A stretch of 64,000 nucleotides of DNA, taken from Rachycentron canadum (taxonomy: Eukaryota; Chordata; Actinopteri; Carangiformes; Rachycentridae). The number at the start of each line of letters is the position of its first letter. Positions within the stretch are counted from its first letter, which is position 1. Shown piece by piece: positions 36,774 to 51,300 of this stretch. The stretch spans positions 12,842,710 through 12,906,709 of the forward strand of contig CM076652.1 of assembly GCA_038496675.1 (NCBI GenBank), read 5' to 3'. The notes beneath the pieces were generated by a model, which saw only the letters and a program-made list of their open reading frames with translations, ran no database searches and had not been told where the DNA came from. The position numbers and the translations under genes were made by a program.

Positions 36774-37944
36774 CCATATGTCTACGAAATGTCAGTTGCC
36801 CTATTGTGTTGACTGTTGCTCTGGATAATGTTGCTGCATTTGTTTGGGATTGAAATTTGGGCATCTTCATATGAGATGGATTGTCCTGTCAGGAAAACTC
36901 ATCTTATTTAATGTCCCATGAGAGAGAGCGAGAAAAAGTGTGTGTGAGAGAGAATCGTGGGCAGCTTTTTGATAGGAACATGCACGTTTCTGCTTGTGTG
37001 CGTTTATGTGTGTGCACTTACAAGTGCTTGCATGTGCGCATAATGCGATTGCTTCAGGCAGATGGAGGTGTGGTACCAAACAACCCGGCAGAGCTGATAG
37101 AGAAAATGAATCTCACCATCTACTCTCATCCCTCAAGACAAAAACAAGGAGACCAGCCTCACACCTGTGGGGAGTGGCTTTCTCCCCATTTCTTCATCTA
37201 GCTTTCCTTACCTCCTTCTCCTCTTCTTAAGAATAAGATGTCGTTCTCAGTTTTCTGGACACGATTCCAGATATTTGGCTTCACAAGAAGAACAGCAGGT
37301 AATAACCGGGATGTGAGCCAACAGCAAACAAACACCAACGGGCCACTGTGGAAAAACACGTTTCCTTATCTTCCCTTTTGTTGTTTGTCATTTCACACAA
37401 TATTAACAGTCAGAACTTGTGAGTTAAACTGTGAAGTATAATGCTGCAGTGCTTGAGGATTAGCCTGTGTGTATGTCCCCGAAAATGTAGGTCAACTGTT
37501 TAACACTAGTGGGCACCATTGGATCATAGTTCCCCTCACTCTCATGCAGGTATTGCTTTCATCATTGCCTAAGTCAGATTTTTACCATTGGTTTCACTTA
37601 CCATCTCTTTTAAATCTGATCTCTCAAACCATGCTACACAATACATTGAGCAGTAATGGGGCCATTGAGGGTTGATATGCATCTGCAGCACATGTTAAAT
37701 TGCAAATTATCCTTCTGACATTTCCTGGCTGGGTAATGCTGCTCTCTCATGTCTTCATGTTTCCTCACACTTGTCTCTTCAGCTGTGCTTCTTCCTGCCA
37801 TTTCTCTTGGTGAAAAAAAAAATCTCATCTTACGCTCTCTCACCCTTGTGGTAACTTGCAAATTGCCTAAGAGGGACTGTTATAGAAGGTTACAGATGAA
37901 AGAAACACAGAGATGCGGTGGGAAAGAGAAAGTAGGAGACAGAA

Positions 37945-37969
37945 AGATAGATAGATAGATAGATAGATA
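37945..37969. repeat. (GATA)n microsatellite
   Basis: About six copies of GATA. Confidence 0.85.
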
Positions 37970-40599
37970 TATGCAAGTGAGAGAAAGGAAGGTGTGAAGA
38001 CAAACCAGTGGCCAATTCAGAACCATGGACAGCTCTTAATACTTTGATGTAGCTCTCCCCGACAGCAGAATGTCTCTGAATGAGGAAGCTGCCTATTATC
38101 TTGTCGTCATGCAAATGCATTTTGAGCAGCATACACCACATCTTTGAAGTTGCTCCTTGAGAGAAGATATAGTGATGAATAAGGGGAAATTGAAAATAAC
38201 ACCAAGAGTGTTTCGTATCTTGTGAGTTTCATTACAGACTTAACCTCGTTGTGATAAATAACACACATCACTACAGTTTAAAAAAAACACTGTTTAATTC
38301 TACTTCAGGTTACGGTCAAGATACAGTGAAGACAGCCAGAGGTATTTGCTGAAGGCAGTTGTGTGAGACTATTATGCAACAACCTCCTGTATGACTAGGG
38401 ATCAACTTCATCCTTTCAGTGATGAAAGTCATTGTTATTTTGGCTTGTGAGCTGAGGGAGCAGAGATGGGAAACATCCTGGCAAATAAACAGAGGTTCAT
38501 TGGCACAACAGAGGCTGGAACAGAGCACAGAATTATGCAATGAAATCTAACAGGCCTCCGTGGACCAACATGAGCTGAAGAACTCATAAATGTTTGAGGA
38601 CCTGCCGGGGTAATGTGCACTTTTGTCGACAATGTCGGCTCAAACTGAAGCTCTCATTGTACTAAACATAGAGCAAAAGTTCTCTTCGACTACACTACAC
38701 CTTATGCACAAAATGCGGAACGGGCATTACAGTCAAAATGAATGGTAGTGTCAGTTTTTGTCTTTGCTCCACTAGCGCGCGCAGACACACACACACAGAA
38801 TACACAATGACAGTCAGATATAAACGGCACCTGAACCACCTACTGTGATACAGTTGGTGTGTCCCTGTGCGTTCCCTGCTTTCTTATGATGGACTGTTGG
38901 TGGTAAGCACGACCTGCCCTTGCAACCATTTCCTCCACAACTGCCTAGTAATATTATAAAGAAAGACAGTCTGAGTGGCCCTCATGCCCGCTGCCATTCT
39001 CCAACTACCCTCCGGCTGTCATCTGCTGCCACACTGGCAAAGCTGCTTCCACAAGTGATTTATTCTTTCTCAGGCTGACTCCTGTATCACCCTGCTCTCG
39101 TCATGCAGACAGACGGGCCTGAGAGATACACATAGATGACACACAAAGCAACAGGCCTCCACGCCAGAAGATGACAAACTATATACTCAAAATGGAGTCC
39201 CTGCTGCATTTATTGGAATATGAGATAACTGATGTCTACAAAGAGCTAAGCTAAAAATATATACAAGATGAACTTCAGAAACATACACGGGTGTTGAGCT
39301 GGTCCATTTACTGTTCCACTCACCTTGAGATGTGCTCAGCGTGTCCTCAGGGACAGAAAACTCTCTGCTTTGATTGTAAACAACTTTGCCTGAATTTATA
39401 ATCGTCTGCCATGTGTGTATAATCACAAAGACCAGTTCCTCTCGTCTACATTTCCATATTCATGCAAATGCTGCTGTCAAAAGTAAATGGTAATTCTTTT
39501 CATTTTCCAATTTGAATATTTGCATTGTCATCATTTGTAATTGGAACAGATATAGCCAACCCACTAAGCTCCACCGTACTCCTCCCCCATCTTCTTGTGA
39601 TTGATTAAATGGAGAAACACAGCAATGTTTTGATTTAATAAATTCTGACATTCAGTCCTCAAGTTGACAATTTCCTTTCCTGCATGCATTCATATCATTG
39701 TGGAAAACCACATTTAAATGTATTTGGATGCAAACTTTATCATTCATCACACAGAACAAACTGATGTCAACAACCAATGAATATGAACAGAATATATTTC
39801 ACCGTAGAAGATGTGAACAGGATTGTTAGACCCTTCATTAGCAGCTTCAGTGCTTTAGTCAGTTACAGTATGTGACCAGATCACTCCTAACGACTTTGGA
39901 GCCACAAACTAATGAATGCAAAACGCATGAGCTGACATAATGATTATTTTCCCATTTGAGAGTTTATCTTGATCAGTCGTTGTTAGACGTGGCTTCCTCT
40001 GCAGCTCATCCTGGGCACTGAGCAGATGTGATAAAGGTAAGAGTCGATAATATGCAAACAAGCGAAAAGGTAAGAGACTTAAAATGTTGTTCATTTTGCA
40101 TCTGTGAATCACAGGATGCCATTTTGTGTTTATAGAATATTTTAGTACACTATAATACTTAATAAATTGCTTATAACATACAATAATGTAGTAGAGATGT
40201 AGCTGTTTATTCATGCATTTGCCAAGTATAGTTTTTCCTATGAAGCATCTGTAATTGGTGCATATCAATAATTAATAACATTGCACACCATAGCTGTAGC
40301 TCCTTTAATTGTTGTTGCAGCTCATATGTAATAATACCATTACACACACAGTGACAGTGGGTTATAAAACCTTGACCTTCGAAACTGTAGTAGCCTATAA
40401 AAAAATTTAAATCTCTAAAGGTACTTTCTAAAGCTACTTTCTGGACTTCTCGGCCTTCTTCAGCAAATATATTTTGCTCATTTTGTGAGGATTATTTTTT
40501 ACAGCTATTTCATATTGCTAATCACACATTATATGTTTATAAACCAGATACATTTACATTTTTTTATGTTGAGGCCTTATGTTAAAATACCAACTTTTT

Positions 40600-41428
40600 C
40601 TACACTCAGTGCCCCATAGTAACAAAGTGAAAACTTGTTACAGCAAGTGAAGGTTCTTTAACCGTAGAAATAACAATCAATTAAAGTTTAATGTCTGGAG
40701 GAAACAAGACATGCCTTGAATTTAGGCCAAACAGTTTGATCTTGGTTCTACCTGACTAGAGAATCCTTACTTTAACTGCTTTTTTGCAAATTTTCACTGA
40801 TGAGAAGCTTCTATCCAGCCTCTCAGCCATGAAGCCCAGATCGGTGGAGAGCTGCAGTGATGGTTGTCCTTTTGGAAGTTTCTCTCATCTCCACACAGGA
40901 TCTCTGGAGCTCAGCTAGAGTGACCATTAGGTTCGTGGTCACGTCTCTTACCAAGGCCTACTCCCCCAGCTCAGTTTTGCCAACTCTAGGAAGAGTTCAG
41001 GTTGTTCCAAACTTCTTCCATTTAAGAATTATGGAGGCCACTGTGCTGTTGTGAACTTTCAGTGCAGCAGGATTTTTCTTGCAGCCCTCCTCAGATCCGT
41101 GTCTTGACATAATCCTTTCTCTGAGCTCTGCAGGCAGTTTGTTCCTCTTCATGCTGTGGTTTTTGCTCTGGTCAGCTCATTGTCAATGAGATGTCACATA
41201 GACAAGTGTGTGTGTCCCTAAATCATGTCCAATCAGCTGAATTGACCTCAGGTGAACAAGGTGCAGAAACATAAAGATGATCAGAAGAAATGGGAGACAC
41301 CTAAGCTAAATTCCAAGAGTCATAGCAAAGGGTGTGAATACTTATGTCTCTAATATTTCCCTTTTAATACATTTGCAAAAAATTCAAAAATTATGTTTTC
41401 AGTCGTAATTATGATGTATTGAATTTAG
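40600..41428 (-). mobile_element. Internally deleted Tc1/mariner-like element
   Basis: The left end (40600-40634) and the complement of the right end (to 41428) form diverged inverted repeats (CTACACTCAG... against CTAAATTCAA...), both leading into TGAAAAC. The minus strand of about 41160-40840 encodes relics of a Tc1-type transposase N-terminus, for example LPAELRE followed by stops and frame breaks. The segment near 40690-40790 resembles the DETKIE region. Most of the catalytic DDE domain is missing: the element is about 0.83 kb against about 1.6 kb for intact relatives. It is a dead, non-autonomous copy. Confidence 0.75.
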
Positions 41429-43984
41429 CATCTGGCTGCAACACACCAAAATGTGAAGTAATTGAAGGAGACTGTCTGAATGTACTGTATACTGTGCATA
41501 AATGCTAACCAAGGGGGTTAAAATAACATGGTACAATTTTCTTCCCAGCTGTATTATGAGGCCTAAACAACAGTGGAGTACAGTATCACTCATCATCCTT
41601 GTTAACATCTCCAGTGCCAGATTGCTTTAAGCTTTAATCACATCCATTGGTGAGGAAGCAGAGAAGGGCTGCAAATAAATGAACAAATGTGGCCATACAA
41701 AGTGTCTAATTACAGTTTTGACTCTGAATTAGTTTGGCAAGCTATTAGCTTCGTCCGTTTGAGGAGTGACTCTTAACGGAGTTGAATCTCACTCTGCATC
41801 AGATGGGTATTTAAGCTATCACCCTACGTATCAGTTCCCATACGACAATGTTCGTAGGGTCAGCCTCACAGCAGATTTGGATCTTTGAATCAATTACTTC
41901 TTCGATGCCCACAAACCCAGATCCCATTTCTCCGTGTCACGCTCGATAAAAGCTATTCCCTGTCTTTCTACACTGTCCGTCTCCCAGCGCTGAAGCTACT
42001 TCTCATTTGTCTCCCAGATTTGTAAAATGCTGGCTATTTCATGTTTTGTGAAGTGAGCCAGAGGCCTGGCTGGAGAATGGAGACAACTCCCACAGTTGTG
42101 AATGTCATATTTCACCTGGCATCACATCAAAAAACACAGCTGATAAATAAATAAATAAATAACAATATTAATGAAGGAAGTGCCACCAAATATGAGGTTC
42201 ATCATTTTGTCCTGGCAACTATATTACTCACTATAATCTTTCTCAAATTGAGTTTGATTTTAGACTGCCCGCTTCAGAACTTCACCACTGAGAGGCTAAA
42301 CAGGAGCAATTCTGGTTAAAGTGCACAATGATACCTCGATGTTTCAGCTTGAAATAATCATAATCAAGCAAAATCAAACATCTTTGCTACATTTTCATAA
42401 ATGTTCACTCAACAACTCATAACCCCTAATCACAGTCTGTCACAGTCAAATACACATTTACTTCTTTTCAGTGTATGAAATAAATTATCTTGTACAAAAA
42501 CTCAATTTCAAACACAAATGATCAATAGCTGTCATTGCTAGAGACTACTGTTGCCTAATACACAAACAAACACAAATCTTCCTGTCTGCTGGGTGAAGAG
42601 GCCACTGAAATGTTTTCTGTGATGAAAATGCTGCATCTACTTTGCTGACAACAAAGTCTCACGTGGCCCCTGGTGAGTTTATACATCAGATCCTCGCTGT
42701 CAAGAAAATAAATCTCTCAAACAAAATAAAACTCTTAACAAAAGGGAACAATTGCACATGGGAATACAGTTGTGTTAGTAGAAAAACACACAGAAAAGAC
42801 AAGCATATTCAAAGGGGTCAACTGAGAGTGGTGAGGTAAGTGGTGCGTTGTGTCAATGTGGATTAAGGACAAGCATAGCAAAAATAATAATAGAAATATA
42901 TCTCAAATTGCTTAGGTGCTTGAATTTTCCTATTTATCTCACAGGTGAGGGAGAAAATAATATAGCTGCAAGTATGTAAAAGCATTCATTTTCATGCTGG
43001 CTGTGTATTGACATCCAACCAACTGTTCTCTGTTTGCCACCTTCTGTCTATATGGACAGAGTTTGACACTGATAAGCTGAAATCAGCGACGGCTTTCCTT
43101 GAAGGTGACCCTCATCAGATTTAGTCAGCATTGTTCTGTTTCACCATGAATATGTAAATTGTCTTTTTTGGCTCCATTTGAGGTGAGATCAATTTGAATT
43201 GGCTCCCAGACTGTTAAATACCCAGAAATCTCATTGAGTGACAGCCGCTGCCCTTCTCAGGTGGATGAGTGAGAGGAATATTAGGACAGTTGAGCAAGCG
43301 TGTGTGTGTGTGAATATACCGATAAAGATATCACGCCACAGTTTGAGAGTATTAATTATCAGAAGTAAATCCTTATCCCCTTAATTCAGCTCTGGTAAAG
43401 TGCCAAACACAGTAGCAGATTTTTGCTGACTTTCAATGCAGAAAAAAAAAGGGTGCAGATATTTGCCACAGAGTTGAGATAAACAATGCCTGTGTTCCTC
43501 CCAGGCACACACACACACATACACACATAGCACCCCTCAATTATTAATGCAGGTGTAGATTACCCCTGCAGAGAGGGAGAGTTTACACAGGTAAGAAGTG
43601 ATCTGTTTCACTCTATCTGCCCCATTTCCTATTCCTGCTTTCAAGCCCATCAGACCACCTCAGCCATATCATCCCTTTTAACTCCCCAAGAGGACCTTTG
43701 AGTCTGCCTCATGATGAAACATGCACGCGCCAACACACAAACACACATTGATATCTAATGACAGGCTAGTTGTTGAAAGGCTTGCCTCCTTCCTTTTCTC
43801 ACAGAGGAGGTTTTCAGTCCCCCACCTCCCACCCTCCCCGTCTCTGTCTGGTCCGTTCCAGCCTGGCTAAGATCGCCTCAGCGTGACTCAGTTAAGTCTG
43901 TTCATCTCCGTTTGAATAGCCAGGTATTGTTTCACCAGCCAGGATCCTCTTACCATGGACAACAAAGAAAGGCCGCTATACCCT

Positions 43985-44029
<45 letters not shown>

Positions 44030-47000
44030 CAGGGGGACAGACAGAGTTTTTGGGTGGACAGGCTGAGAGCAGCAGGCACATTTTTCTCAGGTGTCTGCCT
44101 AGAAAGCAACATGGAAACACACTCTCTCTAGACTTTCAGAGGAGCAGATGCAGTATCTTTCTTCGTTGTGGTTGGAGTTTCCTGCTTTTTCATGCCAGAT
44201 TCCTTCTGTAATTTTTTTTCCTTCTTTTAAACCTCTAAAGTAAATTTGTTGCTGGGATTCAACAGTGCTCTTGCCTCCTGCTGTTTGGGATCCTTCTCCT
44301 CAGGTAGGACAGAGCAAAAGATTTTTACTTTTAAACTAAATCATTGGTGCAGACTGACTAGTATTGTTTTTAGCAATGTTCTGACAAAATTTGCTTTACT
44401 CTTAAAGCCATTTGTTGGATTTGAATCGATAGATTAGAATTGCACCTAATTTGATCCCATTAAATTACTTTGTATTTCTACTAAATGTCTACTTAATGAA
44501 TTGTTTAGCTCCTTTGCACTCCCAACAAAATGAATTAAGGAAATGTCTTTTTGAATCTCCTGAGGATTATTCTGTTCTTTGGTTGTATAGAAGATTCCCC
44601 CTTTTCCCTTAGATCTTGAGATGGGTCAACTATTATGAGTTAACTTAACCTGACCCCATTTCATGCACAATGTTATTCAAGAAGCTTGAAACAACAGGTG
44701 AGTGTGCTCCAATTCCAAACTAACACAAATATCTAAGGGCTGAAAATGCCAGTCTAACAATGTCAGGAGTGCAGGATACATGTAGCCTACACATTCTCAT
44801 AAGTCTACAATATTCATGTAACTTCAATAAAGGAAGCAGCGGAATAATAAAATATCACTAGGTAATAACACCAGGAGAAAACATGTTCCCCTATGAAAAA
44901 CTGCAATATCCAAGCATTGCAATTAAATCAAGGACACAAAGAAGAAACAATGCGCGGAACAGAATGAAAACTGAGGTTTTTTCTGTTCAAGCCACAATCA
45001 TGCGGAAGCACAGTAGATAAGAAAGTTATAATGGAGGAAGAAGTGCTTCACAAGACATCCCCTCCATAAATTTCCCATGTTGCTCTCAGGACTCAGAGCT
45101 TTGAGCCTTGCTAGCCCGTGCTTTAGTAACTTTAATAAGGGCCTTTGGCTGCTGGTAACCTTAAACCATGCTAAAAGTGATAGTGCCTTTGATAACTCTG
45201 GGACAGATTAAAATAACACCTTATATTAAAAATACATCCTTGGTTAATGGAGGTAATGATAATTTCATGAGCTTTCATTCCCAAAAGATATTCCTTTCTG
45301 TAAAACAGAACGTCTCATGACTTCAGGATTGCTCATTAAAAGCCTCAGTTGGTGAAAGTGTTTACATGAACTGGAAAAGTGAGTGGGTCCTCTCTGCGTC
45401 CTCTCCTGATGGCCTCGACATGCTCTGTGCCTCTTTTCTCCTTTCATCACCGCTGCCCTCAGGGTTCCTCCTCACCCTTTTCAAATCCTCCATCTGCTTC
45501 AATTAGTTGGAGTGCAGGGTGGAGCGCAGAGGTCAATCACACAGGCAAAGAGCTGCAGGTGCACCTATAGCACACAGCTGACAAACAGAAGTCACTCTGT
45601 GCCTGTCAGGGGGGTGCACTGTCACAGGTGAGTGTATGAGGCTGTCATGGCTGTAAGGGAGCTGCCAAGAGCATTTGTGGGAGGCTAGAACCATTTGGGC
45701 ATACGGCACACAGGCAGTCAGTGACAATCAGAGCATCAGAAACACAGACAAGAGCACACGATTGCACATGCATTATCCAGCCCCCCCCCACCTGCTTATC
45801 TCTTCCGCTCTCACCCAACTCCCTCTCACACAGATTGGACATCCCTGCTGCATCATTGTGTGCTGTGCATGTATGAGACGTGTGTTTGCGCTTCTCCTCC
45901 CCTTGGATTAGCAGTGGATGTGACTTCCTGAGCTTTTTTCTGGTGTTCAGTGCTGCCAAGCACAGTACACCCTGATAAGAGCTACTGGGGAACATTGCTT
46001 TACCTTTACACACTTCTGGTGAGTGAGACAACTTTGACTTACCTAACAGCATCCGTCTTTTTGTGCTATAAGTTGTGTTCATCTCATTTTAAAACTATTA
46101 CATTTGCTGCATTTCTGTCCAGTTCTTTTGTTATATTAAATAACTCTACGTGAGAAGACATCTGGTATAAGGCCAAGTCTGCATTAATAACATGTACAAA
46201 TTAAATGCTTTGCTTATAAGAAAGGAGGGTGCTGCAGAATATGTGCAACAATATGGCTTGCTAGCTGCTGTATTTGAAAAGCTTAATTCTGGGTCACGTT
46301 AATGTCTTGAGTAAATGTCTCAAATTAACAGTAAGGAACATAAACAAAAAATCTCAACTCTTAGTTGAAGATGTTTATATAATGTGTGTATAAAGCTCAC
46401 ACGTGGTCAGATATTTTTTTCAGTGAGGAACAATCTTAATTAAAGATACACAGCAGTGTAACTTATGGACTATGGTATTTTAATGAGGTGACCATAGCTG
46501 CCAGCAAAATGTGAGATGCCACCTTTGGTGCCCAATGGCTTATTGCAGGATGACACAAAATAATTACTATTATTTAATTTTCAACATTTTTAACCAGCAT
46601 GAGTCCAGATTATATTTAACACCTCAAATATATTCTAAAAAATGTCTCTATAAATCTAGACATTGCAGTTCAAGAAGCAAAAACCATCATAAACAGGAGC
46701 TGAAGTCAGACCGTTGTCATATTTTAGGAAGTTGTTGTGGCTAAAATGTTCTCTAGAGCTGTTGGGATGGGTAATAATTCTCTGTGGGTGTCACTACGAA
46801 CAACATGCAGTCATTTTATTCTTTGTAATATTGATCACAAAATTCAGCTTTGAATAACAGAACTTATTCTTCTGAAGGTTTTAAAGTAAAATCAAAACTG
46901 CTACAATCTGTTTTTTCTTGTTTGACTAATTCTATTGAAACACAAACATATTCTCGTCAGTGGAGAAGACCTTCACCCTAGTCTATACCACTGATAAAAA

Positions 47001-47979
47001 AGTTTTCACAATTTAGGATTTACACTTTTTAAAAAAAAAAATTTCTTTGACACGATTAATGCTTATAATGTGACATATGAAGTTACAGCCAGGACACGTT
47101 TAGCTTTTTATATTGTGATGATTGGGAACAGTGGGAAACAGATGTTTGCTTTACCTAGTCTTTTGAACTGTTGAAAGTTGAATTGGCATAATTTTCAGGA
47201 ATTTTTCATTTTCACTAAGGGTCAAATGTTAACACTAAACAGTTCTTATAAATGTATACACAGGTCTGCGTCTGTGGTCCTGCAACTGCAAAGGAGCAAG
47301 CAGTTGAGTCATTTCAGGCCTGAATCCGCCTCTCTGTTCTCAGCAAAAGCCTCTCAGGCTTTTGGAAATGTAGTCATGAAGGTGATCAAAAGCCTTTAAA
47401 TCTGTACATCTGTGTGCCTGCAAATATCGCAAGTGTTCCAGCCTCTTAACAACAAAGAGATCCCTTTGACCCTAATGCTCCATCACTAAAATAAAATGGT
47501 GGACCACTACGTTTTTGATTGGCCTAATGAATGGCAATCAGGTCAGCCAATGGCACAACAGTATTGAGGTCCTTGCAGGAGGAGTGATAGAGGATGTGAT
47601 ACCAGCAGAACAGAGGCAGATGGTCTTTTGACTCTGTCAGATACAGGGAAAGATGCTAATGACATTCTCCCTCAAGCACTGAGGAGATATGTGAGAGAAA
47701 CTCTAATGACTCTCTATCTCTCTGGTCACTAGCAAGCCTGCAGACAGCTTGTTAAATCTCTCAGCAGAGTAACAAGATGTTATTCAGAATGTTTGGCGGC
47801 AACCACAGAGAAAATGTCTGGCAATTAAAAGCATATGTGCAATTAACAGGGTCTATGATAAGGGCTTGAAAAAGTGGCACAGGGCAGCCCTGATGTGAGT
47901 GTTTCCCTCAAACACCTGGCAAACTCATATCTGTTTTCTGTCAACAGCCTTAGGGTTAGGGTCAGAAATTGAAACAACA
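41429..47979. other. Non-coding stretch
   Basis: No gene recognised. It contains an AATA tract near 42146, (CA)n at 43988-44027 and a C run near 45781. AT-rich blocks around 43000-43260 have the texture of conserved non-coding DNA, but conservation cannot be judged from one sequence. Confidence 0.45.
43988..44027. repeat. (CA)n microsatellite
   Basis: A perfect CA tract. Confidence 0.9.
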
Positions 47980-48340
47980 TCCTGGAGATGGTTAGCTTAG
48001 CTTAGCATAAAGACTGAAACCGGGGGGGGAACACCAAACCTGCCTCTGTCAAAATGCATCTAACAAAATCCACCGACCAACATCTCTAACATCTAATGTT
48101 AGTTTGTTTAACCCACAAAAACAGTGTAAAAAGCTACTTATTTGATCATCTCCTGACTACCTAGAGACCCATTTTGAGTCCTTACGCTAAGCTAACCTTT
48201 TCATATCCGTACACTTCACTTTTAAAGCCCAGACATGAAAGTATTATCAATCCTGTCATCTAACATTTGACAAGAAAGCGAACGCACATATTTTAGAGAA
48301 TGTCAAAATGTCAGAATGTCAAACTATCCCTTCAAAGTGA
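47980..48340. mobile_element. Second copy of the percomorph TTAGC-core short repeat
   Basis: It shares the core TTAGCTTAGCTTAGCATAA (from 47992) with the element in mapk8ip2 intron 7. It ends in ACAAGAAAGCG and AATGTCAAACTATCCCTT (about 48270-48335), resembling the usual far end of this family. The left terminal repeat appears lost or degraded. Confidence 0.6.
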
Positions 48341-51300
48341 AATAAATGAAAAAGGGTGTCCGGCACTGTGTTCAGTATTCTGCGCCTCTATATTTCAACA
48401 GACGTAGTATGTTTTTCCAAGTTTTGCTAGATCCCAAAATAATATCTGTCACTGTTAATGATGGAAGCCAGAGTAACTGGCTGTATTACAGTCTTGTCCT
48501 CTGAGAATCCTTCCATGATTAAGAAAATGATCATGCCCCAGTGTGTGATATGGGATACACATGCAAGCTCTTTCTCTCTCTCACGCACACACATACACTC
48601 AGACACCAGAGGTTACAGCATGTAATAAAGAAATAACTTTTGAAGCTGCTGCCAATTTTAAAGTTGTTATTCAAGGATGTGCAAGGCTCCCTCTGACATG
48701 TGTTTTACTTCATTCTGCGTGCCTGTGTCTTTGTGCAGTTTGCACAACTTTATAATTCTCCATTGAAAAGCAAGAACATAATCAATATGACAAACCCCCC
48801 TCCTCTCTGTAGAAGATTTCAGCATCATAAAAAAACACAAGTTTTATCAAATATTTTTTCAGGTTTCTCCATCTATTTTCTCAGCTCAACCATAAGCAAT
48901 TAGGCTTCACAAAGAATTTCTCCCCCGTCTGATATGGTGTTTCTCTCTTCAGACGTGAAGCTTGTGGTGAATTCTGAAGCCTCTGATTCATCCCTCATTG
49001 GCTGGGACATGCCTAAGAGGGGAGCCACCGCAAAGAATGATTGACTGTTTGTCTTTAACCCCCCCATCAAGGATGAGACAAGCGCTTTGGGGCGAGAGCC
49101 AGACTCATCTGTCTTTTCCGGGCCCCCACTTTGTCTCTCTCTCTTACTCTCTCTCCTATGCGTCACTCACTGCTGTTGTGATTTCACAAACATGGGGTGG
49201 GAAGTTGTTAAAACACCAAGAGTAAGGTCAGTGAGCTTATGGTCGATCATTGAAGGTGGGTAAACACCACATGTGTCAACAAAACTCTGGTGTTTTACAT
49301 AGTTTTGAGTTACATGAGAACTGAAGTCAAACACTAACACTGAAATACAGTGCAGCTGGATATTTCAACTGTTGCTGTGGAAAACAACAACGAGCTGAGG
49401 TATTGTTGGAAACACAAAATTGTACAGCTTTTTTCACTGCTTTGGTATTATCTGAAAACAAACTATAACTGTACCTTGACTGGCGTGCATTGTTCTGTTT
49501 AAGACAGTTGTAACGAGGCACATTAGACTCTTCTTCAATGTGTTTGAATTTGATTTATTTTCATGAGAATTGGGTCAGAACAGAGAAGATCTACAAGAAA
49601 CTGACCTCAGAACATACTTTGAGGAGTTGTATTTGCATAGTCTTGAGTTGACATTTAGCCTCTTCTTTTAGCAGATGGTATCTGATTGCATTAATTTTCT
49701 TCAGTCTACAGGCGTGATATAATCTTCTCCTGAATGTGACACCACACAGAGGCTCACAGGGTTTAGAGTTCAGTGTTTTGATTTAGTCATTTAAATAATT
49801 TAACATGCAGATTAAAGGTGGGACAAATTATTAAACAGCAGCACATCATGATATGGTCTCCTGTAGTACGTTATCTATACAGTGTCATCAGTATTGTGAT
49901 CAGGATGAAAGAAGTATTCAGATCCTTAACTAAATATATTTAAAATAAAGTACTTAGTGGGCAGAAGAGTGGTCCCTGTCAGTGTTTTATTATTTATTAT
50001 ATTATTTTCTTATTACTATCAATGAGTTGACATGTAGGCAACATTTTATTATGATAGCTGGTGGCACAGATGTTGATTTTAAATACTCTATGTACTGTTG
50101 AGTTACTGTATTAAAACTATTACACAAGTTAATTACACATAGTTTAATCTCAACTGCTATAAAACTGTTTAAAATAGCATTGATCTGATTTCTTCTTCAG
50201 TTGTCTTATCAGATATGACATGGATGCCACTGTTACTTATGGCAGGTTGTTCTATTATGGCGATGCTGATCATTATGCTACTTGTCTATGGGTTCGTTTC
50301 ACAGGGTCACATGAGTACTGAGTCCCAGCAGCATTGGTAGTTAACACATGAAGGTCATGTCAGAGCCTCTCAGCTGTGTTGTGAGGTGTTTAGTGTCTCT
50401 GCTCCGCGGTTCACCCCTCCTGCTGATCTAATTGTCAGCATAATGACAGTGTTGACTTTGCCGCTGGCTTTGCTGTCTCTCTTGCTTTCACTCCGTTGTT
50501 TTGTGTCTCCATTTTTTTGCTTATTTTATGTTTCTACCCTCCGACCCTCCATCTTCAAGAATTGATTTAGTATTAAACATTACCACCACTTCAAAAACAC
50601 TCAAGTAAAGCCATGCTTTTCTACATGTTTTTCTTGTTTTTATGTTATGTTTAAGCACCCCTCTCTGACCACTGTGGACATAATGTGGTGTGCTGCTGAC
50701 TTTTTTCTACTCTTTGAAAGCAACTTTTTCAATGTCAATGTTTCATATATGACTCTGATGAACACCATAGCTGCTGGTACATGAGATATTTGCCTACATC
50801 TAATAAGTGTGCACATAGATCAATAGAACAAGAGGTTTAATAAAGTTATAGATTTTTTTTGTAATGTAATTCTCATTATATTTTACTCACTTCATCACAC
50901 AGCAATGTACATACATTGTGATTAAATGTGTGTTATTGTGTAACTCTCTCTTGTTGTCATGACTGTAATTGAATGCAATGTTCTTAATCTGTGAACTCCT
51001 GCATGAATCATGCTGTATTGTGGTGAAGTAGATATTTTTGTATCCCCATGCTGGGGGACATGGTTGTAATGTAAAAACAAATTGCCATGTTTCCTCCCCT
51101 GAGGTTTATCGAACACAAAGCTTATACCTTGTAAGACAAGTTTCATGAATGCAGAGAGTCAAAGGACAAAATACTGTATATTGTATGTTGTTTAGATTCT
51201 AAGATATATTTAAGATTTTAGGCTATATGGATAAAGTTTTCTTAACTTGACTGTAATTATCACAGGCAGCCAAACACTCTAATTGGCTCTAATGTTAAAG

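Larger units (their letters stand above)
34153..40599. other. Upstream of arsa: non-coding, repeats only
   Basis: I recognise no gene. It contains (GA)n at 35574-35619, (GT)n at 36711-36773 and (ATAG)n at 37945-37969. The open frame 36881-37201 and a short ATG segment at 37238 followed by GTAATA are not recognisable as known proteins. Confidence 0.5.

Noticed and set aside
36881..37201. 106-codon open frame with segment ELIEKMNLTIYSHPSRQKQ
   Set aside because: The start lies in a GA/GT-rich tract, I recognise no family, and splice signals around it are weak.
47949..47962. Telomere-like TTAGGGTTAGGG
   Set aside because: Only two units, beside a dispersed repeat. Too short to be an interstitial telomeric tract.
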